Source of the DNA: Saccoglossus kowalevskii
Lineage: Eukaryota > Hemichordata > Enteropneusta > Harrimaniidae
Assembly: GCF_000003605.2 (NCBI RefSeq)
Contig: NW_003137330.1
Coordinates: 141,747 to 193,500, forward strand
Direction: 5' to 3'
DNA: 51,754 bases
Shown here: positions 36,340 through 47,600 of the stretch, piece after piece
Numbering within the stretch: position 1 is the first letter of the stretch
Layout of the letters: each line of letters begins with the position of its first letter
Program-made: the position numbers and the translations under genes
Notes under the pieces: model-generated
Database searches by the model: none
What the model saw: the letters and a program-made list of their open reading frames with translations, nothing else
Told to the model about the DNA's origin: nothing

Positions 36340-36540
36340 TGGTATTTTTTGTCTGCTAAGTAGCTGCAATCAGCGAAGTAATTGCAATGAAAGCTTAACT
36401 TAATGTGACGGTCATCAATCTCTGTCCCATCTCTAGTAGGAATTATTTGAAACTTGTTATTATCGATAATAATTGCCTGACCCCTTAGTTTATGGCCCAT
36501 CATATATCTCAAAGTTACTGGGTAGTTGCCTAACAGGTGA
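36340..36540 (-). pseudogene. Caspase-like fragment (isolated exon or pseudogene)
   Basis: After a possible acceptor (CCTCACCTGTTAG, 36535-36523) the - strand reads YPVTLRYMMGHKLRGQAIII, then DNNKF and TRDGTEIDDRHIK. The RG, AIIIDNNKF and TRDGTEID pattern is that of the first strand and loop of caspase p20 domains (usually RG.ALII.N..F and R.GT..D). The following residues (FHCNYFADC) fit less well, no donor is visible, and neither the catalytic His nor the QACxG Cys is nearby. Most likely a lone exon or relic; a chance match is possible. Confidence 0.5.
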
Positions 36541-36948
36541 GGTCAAAGTAAATATTTTGCGCCTGCTGTAAATATACACAATACACTGTTTTCATATATC
36601 TGTTTTTAAACATAATTTAATAAGTTTATTCTGAAATACTGAAATGTTTTAAAGCTTAAATCACAAAAAGTACAGTAGTAGGGAACTGTCCCTCATAAAG
36701 TTTTTTGTTAAAATAGTTTTTTTTTCTTGATACAACAGAACCTCCGAGTGTTGTTTATGACTGTACATATATGGTGTGGTAGAAATATCGTGTATATTAT
36801 CAACTATTGCTTCGAGAACACGCCTGTAGTGATTACAGTCAGCGTAAATTAGAAAGGCTTGCAGACAATCTGTTTAAAATCCCAGGCACACGGAGGAATC
36901 CAGGTTATTTGAGGCCGGTTATATTCCATTTCTGTGTGATCAACATAC

Positions 36949-37011
36949 AGGCGGTTGTCCGGGAATACGACTCTGACATCGCAATAGCCAGAACATAACT
37001 GCATTCCATGC
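36949..37011 (+). pseudogene. Possible relic of an iGluR amino-terminal-domain exon, inverted
   Basis: After CAACATACAG the + strand reads AVVREYDSDIAIAR then a stop. The - strand iGluR exon at 46115 begins [18 protein letters not shown] after the same type of acceptor. DNA resemblance continues a little past the stop (an ACAT and CTGCAT pattern). Short and degenerate, so only tentative; no neighbouring iGluR exon is seen on the + strand. Confidence 0.3.
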
Positions 37012-37127
37012 ATTCCTCGTTGATACGTTTAACTCCAGACATCTGCATTCATTCAGCAATTTTGATTTGTGACGTCACCAATTATATCCACTTATATGCA
37101 CATCATACACTTACGTATTCCTATATA

Positions 37128-37148
37128 TATATATATATATATATATAT
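37128..37148. repeat. AT dinucleotide microsatellite
   Basis: About ten TA repeats in uncharacterised intergenic DNA. Confidence 0.9.
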
Positions 37149-37851
37149 GATATTTGCACGAACACATTGTACGATGCTCCAAACTGCGATTTAGGAGGTG
37201 TTGACAAGGTAACATCTGCTAACCTGCATGATCGATATCACGTGGGAAGACTAGTGGGCAAACTCTCAAAGATGAACAATTGTCATTATAACAAATGCAA
37301 ATCAATTTAGCAGGATAACGCTAAAACATACAAGTAAAACGTGAGTTATTTCTCAATGATGGACAAACTAATTCAAACCATGCGACATGCATTGCTAACA
37401 TTTATTGATACAGGTAACAGGTGATGATATCTACACACTGGACATTGTAATGTGATGCAGTGATTCTAATTTACACTAGTCCTTGTTTAGAAAAGGTGTG
37501 ATGTGCATTATGCCATTGATGCACTGGAATAAGTTAACTGCGATGCAATGTAGCGAGTGTAAACAAGTTCTTTCTTTCTATTTCATTTATACATTGGTGT
37601 GAGTGCGTGGCAGTGAGGAAAGTTATATTATTTACGTTTTGTTTTTGGAATAAGAATTATGTGTTCTATGCCATTTATATATAAGATTATGGCATCCGCT
37701 AACTGAGGTAGAGTAAGCAATAAGTAGTCCTTTCTTGGTCTATGTCTTGTACACATTCATTTTTTATAGTTCTTTATTGCTGTGTGAACAATCACACGAA
37801 TTATGTAACGCACGTGGAGTAAACTGACTGGGACAAAGGGCGCACAATTTT

Positions 37852-37901
37852 NNNNNNNNNNNNNNNNNNNNNNNNNNNNNNNNNNNNNNNNNNNNNNNNN
37901 N
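37852..37901. other. Assembly gap
   Basis: Fifty N. Its true size is unknown; it lies just beyond the candidate last exon of the iGluR. Confidence 0.99.
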
Positions 37902-37988
37902 CTCCGTGAACAAGAAATATCAGATTATAAAAAAAAAACAATTGACAGAGGAAAGCCAAAAAACACACATGAGAAGGAAATTATAAAT

Positions 37989-38039
37989 TTACACTGGAGT
38001 TAAACCATCTTCCCCAACAGAATTTTTAATCTCCATCTT
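37989..38039 (-). CDS. Candidate last exon of the iGluR (tentative)
   Basis: After ATTACATTAG a phase-0 frame of 16 codons (KMEIKNSVGEDGLTPV) ends in TAA; TPV would be a class I PDZ ligand. A rival at 38092-38051 after TTCTCTACAG also gives a short phase-0 tail (14 codons to TAG). The true exon may instead be elsewhere or in the gap. Confidence 0.25.
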   Translation of the reverse strand, partial: KMEIKNSVGEDGLTPV

Positions 38040-38194
38040 CTAATGTAATTCTAGTCGCTTTCCAGTGAAATTGTCAAAAAAGAGGCATATTTCTGTAGAG
38101 AATGTCATCATTTTCGCGTAAAAATGATGGTCGACCATCGAATTTGCACGCTACAACACAGTATCAATAAAAGGTATAACGATAACCAATAGCT

Positions 38195-38359
38195 TTAAAG
38201 AGGGAGGGTCGTCACCTGCGCACGCCCTGGAATTGAATCTCAAGCGACGATAACAACACACGCCAAAAACGCAAAGGCTCATGGGTAGACGCTTGTTTGT
38301 AAACAATGACACGCTATGGCCATCTAACGCATGCGCATGTGACGACTCCCCCGCTTTAA
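38195..38359 (+). mobile_element. TTAA MITE family 1, copy 5
   Basis: 165 bp, TTAA at both ends; GGGAGGGTCGTCACCTGCGC on the left and GACTCCCCCGCTTTAA on the right. It lies 78 bp past the M4 exon donor of the iGluR gene, inside the next intron. Confidence 0.9.
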
Positions 38360-38436
38360 CATTCTTGAAGCCGTCTTCGTTCACATATACCACACTTCGA
38401 CCGCAGAACACATAGTAGGCGTTAGGCAATACATAC

Positions 38437-38609
38437 CTTTTTAGCCGGCTCTATCTTGACCGACGTGGTTTCTTTATATGACGCCCAGCACCACTCCACC
38501 AACATTATAATGAAACCGAACCCAAAACCGGCAAACATAAAATAAAACACACCCGCCATGTTGTTAATACTCATTTGGCTGCCGGCTTTCTCTGTGCTAG
38601 TTTTCTTAT
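38437..38609 (-). CDS. iGluR exon: M4 and start of tail
   Basis: Acceptor TTTTTCAG, donor GTATGT, 173 nt, ends phase 0. It encodes [20 protein letters not shown] and [15 protein letters not shown] to IEPAKK. The gene continues beyond the donor. Confidence 0.95.
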
Positions 38610-41600
38610 CTGAAAAAGGAAATATATACTTTTATCTACTTCCAAAATGTTACAGTTCACAATCATTGAATTGGGCGATAAAACAATAACTGATAAAATA
38701 ATCTACAGAGGCAACACGGAATTTGAACACTAAGATATAAACATTTATACGAATATCATGGTAAACATGAAGTGGTGTCAGGTGATTTTAAAACAAGTGA
38801 GATTATCCTGCTTCTCAAGTGCTCATTCTGATTCATAATCAAATGGTTAATATCATAATTCCTTGGTTTATATCAGACAAGTAACATTGATGACATCATT
38901 ATCTGTGAACATCATTACCATATTAAACTGTAATATCTGCTAAAAACAAACCATTGAATGATGTTAACCATGGTTAATATCATTTTTACTACAGAAGAGA
39001 ACGTTTCTTTAAAACATCGACATAAGCACTACGTGTCCTGGGCTGGTGTATAAGTTGTAAACCCCTAAGGCAGGAGGGAGTGAAATATTGCTGTGGAGAT
39101 GTGTGAAATTGAAATCATCTCTTTTCTCATAAAATCTAGTAAAACACCAAATTTCAAAGCACAGTCCTAAATATGAAGCAGAAATAGCAAATCTCCCATT
39201 CATCCAAGGTTTATTATATATTTGGAATCTAATCACTAAATTAATATAGAAATTACATCATCAAAATACTCTTACGAATGAAGAAAGAGATCAGTCAGCA
39301 AGTGCGCAGAGTTTGTTGCCAGCTCCTCCAAACTTGACAAACAAATTAGTTGGCAATTATAAATGTTAGCACACTAATAATGTCTTCGAAATGAGTTGCA
39401 TCATAATTACTTCCCTTGATAGTTGACAAAGTAGAGGTTAAAAAAATCAGCTCTTTAGTTAGGAGATTCAGATGACCCAGCAATCATTCAAGCTTTGTAT
39501 GCAGTCTGGGTACCAAGTCATTTGTTACCTCCTTGATAGAAATTTGTATACAAGTCTTGAATGACTTGTGAATCATTAGCATTATTTAATTAATATAAAT
39601 ACCGTTCATCTAAGTTATCAGTAGTATTATTTTGTTCTCGATAGTTTGGATTTAGTAGCGCAATAATCAGTAAAACTTTTCTCCAAATATATATATATAT
39701 ATATATATCTTATCATTTATCATCACGCGCAGAAACCGGCATAATACAGTAATGAAATACTGTCAACTATAAAAACGCACGTGAAGAAAAAGTATAATAT
39801 AGTTTCTAGATAACTCACCTTTGTCACAGATTCCCGTGAAATAATTATTCGAGAGTTGCTCTATGTATCCACTTTGCCGTAGCTTTAAAATTTCTAAACT
39901 AAAAATGTCTGTGAGCTGTGAGTGAAGCGGCAAACCAAGTCCATAACCCATTTTGCCAAATAGTCTGCCAACGGTCTGTACGTCACATGGCTCCTTATTC
40001 GCCGCGTACTCCAATATAGCCGAATCCCAAATGAATGCGTAATTGCCTTCTTTCACTTTTTTTATCCCCTCCGTCGTGTTGTCCACGTTTATCATGGAGT
40101 TTGAGATTTTTTTGTAAGGCTCTACGCCGGCTTGTTCAAAGTACGATTCCGGTTGACTGTTATGCACAGTCCCGTATGGGATGCTGCTTTGTTTTGCCAA
40201 GTCATCCACGGAACTAATTCCTGTAATGTATAAATGTATATGCCTTAGAACCTGTGTGATTCTAGTTTCACAGTGCACGGAAATATGTACTGTGCTACGA
40301 TATATACACATTTACTCTCATGAACGTAACGCACACTGGATGTATCTGTGATGATTTATTTTGTGAAAAACTGAATATGAGAATAGTGCCATGCGAGACG
40401 GTGCCGCTGTCAACTGGCTCCGCTTTATATTATTATGTCTAAAAATTACTGCCGATTAACCCCTTGTATTATAATAATTAGTTTAAATATATGTAGTCGC
40501 AGGTACAGGGTTGCGTGCTGGTATAAAACAAAACAATTTCATTTGTCATTAATAGGACTGACAACTTGAAATCACATCACAGTTATTAATCATATCAACA
40601 GACGTGTTTATGATTTATGATCTTACAGTCAGGTAATAGAAGATTTCAGTAAATGTCTACTAATATTGAAAATAAATAAATGGAACTTCAAAAGTATCCT
40701 ATTTACGTTCAAAAGTATACTGGTAATATCTTACAGTTAGGTAATATAAGATTTCAGTAAATGGCTACTTATATTAATAATAAATAAATGGAAGTTCAAA
40801 CGTATCCTATTTACATTCAAAGCTGTAATAAACTACAGTTGGTTGATAGCACTTTACATTGAATTTCTTAGAACATTCCTATTTTTTAACGAAGTTAAAA
40901 AGCATTATATTTTTGCTTTCTAAAACCTCGTAATATCGCAAGTTTAAGAATCTTAGAAAGGGTATTGGGAACAGAGAAGAGTTTAAAATGTGATTTCTCA
41001 TCCGGGAGGAACATCAAGGATTTACTGAACCTGATCGTACAGGTATATTCCTGGTGTCGTTCAGGTTGACTGACATGTTCATATTTTATGGGGCTAAGTT
41101 TATGACCAGAAATAAAAATAATCTTGGGCTAAAGCTCAAAAAAATTACAGTTGTACCAAATATGTCAAAACTCAAGATTGTTCTAGCTAGCTCATCGATA
41201 TACTTCAAATAAAATAATCAGATATGTTTTTCATGCATAGTTTATCTGTAGAAATTGGGGAAACATTTATCATTCACCATTTTTCATGAAATTACACACT
41301 CATTAGTATTCTAATTTGCATATTCAGATAATTACCACTGGTAATATGGATGCAGACTGCATCAATGTATGTGCCTATCATATTTCATCCAAATATATTG
41401 AATTGAGATAATCCATATTCAGTAATGTGTAAATGAGGCAATTTACATATGCAAATTATCCCTAATAGCAGGGGCATATACTAGTAAATGATATCAATGT
41501 ATATCCCCACTAAATTTAGTTCAAATCTGTTGAGCTGTTGATGAGTGAATCCAAACTTAGTGAAAAAATGCAAATTGTCTAATTTACATATGTAAATTAA

Positions 41601-44600
41601 CGAATAGTAATATTTAGGTGTAAAACGACTGCATTTCAAGTGTGGTGAGCAGCAGTAACATGAATTACATATGCTAGCAGACAGTACGTATGCAGTACCA
41701 CCTAACTTTCTGTTCATTGGAACATGGGCGCCTTTTGAACGTAAGGACCCTTTGAACTCCTAACAGTCGTCGCTCAGTGCATTACAGTGGTCACGCGGTG
41801 AACCTTCGAATTTCATGCAAACAAATAATGTATTTTACACACTTTGTTGTCGTCGCATGGGACCCATACCAGTGTCTTATCTGACGACGTGTCTATCCAG
41901 CCCATGTGGATTGAATTGAATTTAGATTTATCAAAATCGATCCATCGCGGCAAAAAAGTAGATTTCATAATTTCTATTAATTAATGAATATACCTGGTAC
42001 ATGTCATATTTTAAAGGGCGTTTGTCGTCACGCCGCGCCCTGTTCGATATGGGACTCGACGTATACAACGCGTGTAAAATACATTGTTTATTTACATGAA
42101 ATTCGAACACGCGCTGCGCGACGACCACCGCGCTCTAAACGTGTGCTTACCGGTACTCATTCTAGCAACAGTGAGAAAAGCAGCTAGGTTGGCTGTGTAG
42201 TTTGCTGTGATGATAATGACTGCCATCCACCAAAATCCACCAACTATTCTACCAGATATCGACCTTGGATTGAAATCAGCTCCCTGGTGAAACACCGATA
42301 AATGATTAGTATTCTGGCATGTCAGAATGTAAATATATTGTTATTCAAATAAGTATCGTGTCAGATTTCTAATCTATTGTTAATTCGGATATGTACATTT
42401 CATATAATTTTGAATACATTTTAGTCTAATAATAATATGCGTTGAAAATGAATGGTTATTCCAATAAGCACAATACAATATTTTGTTATTCTTATGTCGT
42501 TGCGAATATGCTGAATATCCGAATTCCTATGAAACACGGAACCGTAATCGCGTAACTGGAAAATTAGTATTAAAATCATTATAAAAAAGTATGTGTTCCA
42601 GTATTAAAAACATATGTTTTTGCCCATATCACCTCTTAAAATTGCATTTCTATAAAGGACTGCAATTTAATTGAGTCGAATTAAATTACATTTAAAATGC
42701 CTTTCTAGAAAGGATTGTGATTTAATCTAAGTTTAATTAAATTGTATTTGGAATGCATTCTTATACAGGATTGCAATGCAATTGAGTTGAATTAAATTGT
42801 ATTTTAATGGCATTCCTGTATAGTTCCACCATCGATTCTGATTCTGGTTCCGGTTCTGCGTTTTATAGAAAACCCTATTTCCAGCGAAATAACCACGCAC
42901 TCACTTACTTGTTGCATCCAGGAAGCGAATGAAAACCACAGAGCGTTATAAAGATTCATAGAATTTCGTGCATCGTACGTAGAGGTATCACTTGAATCGG
43001 GACGCTGGACGTATGCACCATAATAGCCATAGGGACTGAGATAACTGCAGACTGAAACACACATGCCGGCAAACAACATGGCAAGCAGAATAGCCATCCA
43101 CAAATCATAGCTGAATGGGTCGAGAAATGCAAACAGGCTGCGTTCTGGCTCCTTGACTTTCATTAGAATGGTCAGTCCGAGGTCCAAGTATGGTTTGGTG
43201 AATGCGATGTACTGTTGCCTTTCGTAACTTATTGTGAACGGTGCCACTGCCACATCGGCTTTCTGTGAACGAAAAATAAAAGTTGTTTAAAGTCCCATAT
43301 GACCTATGCAACGCGTGTAATGCATTCTCCAAGTATCGACTGAACCACGCCATCAACGGCAGAAATTAGTCGAGGCTTGGAGGATGGCTTGTTAGACCAC
43401 GGAAAATACAACCATGACAGTTTACTGATAGTCGATAGAAAAGAATTTTATTTTTGTTACGTCGATTGGTACACCCAGGAGCACAATATCACGCGTGCAA
43501 GTTTACGTTACACCCCAATTTCGCATGCGCGCGCATGCGAAAAGGCGGTTCTTCGACTTCCGGGAAAGTCGTCTGTGCATACTGTTTTCAAGCGCGGCAG
43601 TCGTGCGCATGTGCGACATTTGTATTGACAAACTATTCCCACAGTCCAATGCGCTCTTTTAATGGAAATCACAAGTATGAGGTTTTGCCTGGGCGCGTCT
43701 TGCACTGAATACCGCCGGTGACTCCTTCGATACCTTCCAACCACCTAACAACTACCTAATTAAAGTTTCGTAACGCCTCAGTGTGTACTCGTTGATCTGT
43801 GCAACAGTCAAAGTCGCCATCTCTGTTTATGTGAGAACCATATATCTCGCGCACTAGTGGCGCGACGCGTTTGAGGCCAAATCACGCGCGGGTTTATGAT
43901 TGATTCAGTGTAAACAGTTACGTTTAGTAAATGACATAGAGATTTCGTCATCATTTTTTGAATCTGGATTATAACCACGAAAATGCATCTATACCATAGT
44001 TTTGTGATACACAAACACTGAGAGACACTTACTCCCTGGATGAGCTGACCAACCATGCCATTCCATCTAACCCTGTCTGAGTCCTCGTCTTTTGCGCCAT
44101 ACTGGCCATCGGGAACAAGGGTCATCTCGTATTTGAAATCTAAACTACTCTGCAATTTGTCCAATAAATCTTTGCAAAAGCCTTTATATCTATCGTTGCC
44201 CTTTTTTGTAGGATCGTCAGACATCATAACAAACGGCTCATCCTATAAGCAAAGAAATCAAACCAAGCTTGCATATTACTATGGAGTATACAGTGTGGTT
44301 TTCCAATGTCTGATCAGTGTAACCCCTTTGTATCACTATGGTAACGTTGTTGTTTATCAAAACTTTGAACGCCGAAGTAAACTTTTGCCATCTTTCGCGA
44401 AAAAAAAACAAAAAAAAACGAAACAAAAAAAAAACGCGTAAATATTTTAATATTTTTTCTCCAAGAAATATTGACCTGTCGCTTTAAATATCAAGTTCAT
44501 CTGGTCCAAAACTAAAATACTAGTACCTTATAGAAAAATTCATGATTAAAACGTGGGGAAAATCCCTCAACATTTAGGGGTGAAAACTCGTGGCGTTCAG

Positions 44601-47600
44601 TATTTTAATATGTAAAATATGAAAGAATTCTACGTTGCTAATCCTCGTTGTCTTAAAGCAGGGGGGGGTCGTCACCTGCGCACGCGCGAGTCTCATGCGA
44701 CGATAACAACACACGCTAAAAACGCAAAGGCTCATGGGTTGACGCTTGTTTATAAACAATGACACGCTATGGCCACCTGACGCATGCGCAGTCGACGACT
44801 CCCCCGCTTTAACACATGTTTGTTGTACAATGTTTCACCCTAAAACACGAGATTCCTCTGGAACAATCTAACAAATAACTAAATTGAAGTAAAAATTGTA
44901 AAATTGGAATAGTTCATAGAAAAGAATATAGAATAAAGTCAAATAATGTACCAAAAGCAAATACGTTTGTAGATAGAAATAGCATTCTGGGTAAAATTCT
45001 TTTGCATAGAGTCAAGAGGCAATGGAACACGTAGAAGCGTAAAATTACAAGATTTAAACCGCGTTCTGTGTCCTCAGTCAACGACCTATTCTACGTGAAA
45101 TACATATATAGATGACCAGCTACCTGAAGGAAAAGTCGACTTACCAATATGGTAGTGATTTTCAAAGTATAGTTACTGAGATCAAGATTACTATCAGTCG
45201 GAACTGTTCGGGTATTTCCAGGGAAGAACACACGTGTCGATATCTCCATGTCACCTTCGCCATACCATCCGCCCACCTGCAATTACGAAAATCGTTCCAC
45301 CACGTGATTACATATATTAAGTTACCGTAGATTACGTAATAAAATGAAGTGGCGGTAAACGCGGTGCGTCGTTTGATATACATTTTTTTGTGTTTACATG
45401 AAATTCGAACGACTACTATAAATACAGAGAATTATCACAGACTTACTTTTTCAAAACCACGGTTTCTCAAATTCACGATATCATAGTGAGCCACATCGGG
45501 CGCGTTGAAGTCTGTGAAATTGACATAATTCATTGTGCCATTGCATTGCACCTGTAATTAGAACATGCCGTATATATTACTCCTTCGTGCGATGTACATA
45601 CACCCAGGCTTCGGTCATTGCGTATTAGTTTCGCAAACTAGCAGGACCTAACTTGTACACTGCATAGTACTGTAACACTTGTGTATACTTATTTTAAACG
45701 TCCCTCTTGTTTGTTGTTGTGTCATCTATTAACCCTATTATTATTATTATTAACTCGCAACCAGCATGGTTTGACTTTAATCACTCAGGCTGTATAATGT
45801 CTCCAGTTGTGACGCTAACACTGATTGGCTATTCGCACTGCCAATCACGTGGCCGATTTTTCGTAATATTAACACGTACTATTTACTACTGAAAAATACT
45901 AAATCTATAATATCTACTCAAAACACGACAGAAGGACTTACTTTTCGTATATATTGCTTTAGTTTTTCTCCATCTCGCCATTTCTCGATGTCTCTCTTCG
46001 AACACGTTCTAGCTGGATAAGCGGGTATGCTAAGATTGTGTCCGTCTGTCAGGTAGTTATGCAGAGCATGTCCTATAGCAATTACTGAGTCGTACGTTCG
46101 CAATACGGACGCCATCTGTTTTAGAAAATATGGTGGCTTAGAAGAAAAAATATTCGAGAAACAGATTAAGTATGACAAACACTTTAATTCAGCTGAAATC
46201 TCGAGTCGGAGGTCATGACCTTGAAAGGAGACTTCCTTCTACAGTTACGACTAGTGCATTATATTATTTACATATCATTGGGCCCATATCTCTCCGGGAA
46301 ATAAATACCTAACAAAACAGTGGATATGAATAAACAGTGCATAAACGGTAATACCGATATTAAATTCAAACAAACAATTGTTACTATAAACAATGACAAG
46401 CGTTATTTACAGGTGCATTATGGGTACCTTTGAGTTTATGTTGTTGCAGCACACATAACAGTATACATTTAGTGAAATAACAATGCAACTGCGCATGCGC
46501 TTTTAATTAGTTATGCAATGCGCAAGTATAGTATATTTCAATCATATTGACATTGCCCTTTTTAAATTAATTTTATGTCCACCGCTTTGGATCATGCTGT
46601 AAAAACCCATGTTTACAATGCGATATATTTTGGGGCACAGACAAAACTGACGCCTCCTACGCGCCTTGACGTGACAGAAGACAACTTTAACATATAAGAA
46701 CATACATAAGTAATAAAACATTGCACGCACGGCAAACGATCGATGGCCACACATATCTGCGGAAGAGTTTGGGTGAGAGGAAGGATACGATGATGAACAC
46801 TGAGAATAGAGTTGCGCCCTCATAGTCCGCGTGGACACTTCTCGCTGCTATTAATGTGGCGCTGCTTGACCTGGTTGAAGTCATTGTCACTAGATGTGCT
46901 AAACATGTTGCATTCACCCCTGACCACATGCAACTTTATTTTCGCTGAATTTGAAAAATCAGTGAATATTATAGTGTAGTGCTATATTGTTATTAGCCAA
47001 ACCTTGCGGTGAAGTGTTCCAGTAACTGTGCTAGTCAGGAAACGTTTTCTAGGAATACGTGCCTGGGGGTAAACAGATTGGATACTGACTGAAACGTACA
47101 ACGATATAATTCATGAGTGAATACAGTTCGATTTAGTCTAAATTAGTTTGCCAATTTCATTCGTAGATAAGGAAAACCCAAACGACAGGGACTAGCGCGA
47201 AGGAAAGGGACAGGAAGGTGCAACTGGAGTAAATATATTACACACCGACATGGCAATATACAGCAACGTGTAATTTGCATACATTAAACGTGTTATACAT
47301 ACCAACCGGTTTAAACCTGTTTACATATATGTGTGTATGTCACTTACAGTAGGACGAACAGACAGACATACATTAGTAAGAGAGTCAGAGCAGAATGCTG
47401 CTGAATGAATGGCCAACTTTAACTCGCTTGGTGTGATGACGACAGAGGAAGTGACGTAATATCTCAAACAAGAAATTATGAGGAAGTAACGTAACGTAAA
47501 CAGAAATCACCAGAAAATCGTCGGGAAGGCTAAATACATGCGTGATGCATGCAATTGAACTTAACTGAAATAACTGAAAATACAAACAAGTGTTTCACCT

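Noticed and set aside
38151-38429. Open frame continuing past the M4 exon of the iGluR
   Set aside because: It runs through MITE copy 5 and starts after a strong GTATGT donor, so it is intron.
42909-42911. Q/R-site RNA editing of the iGluR
   Set aside because: The site encodes Gln (CAA), but no complementary intronic sequence is evident by eye and editing at CAA would be atypical.
46550-46930. Possible extra iGluR exon between 47752 and 46115 on the - strand
   Set aside because: The translated sequence does not resemble the amino-terminal domain, and the flanking exons already join in phase.
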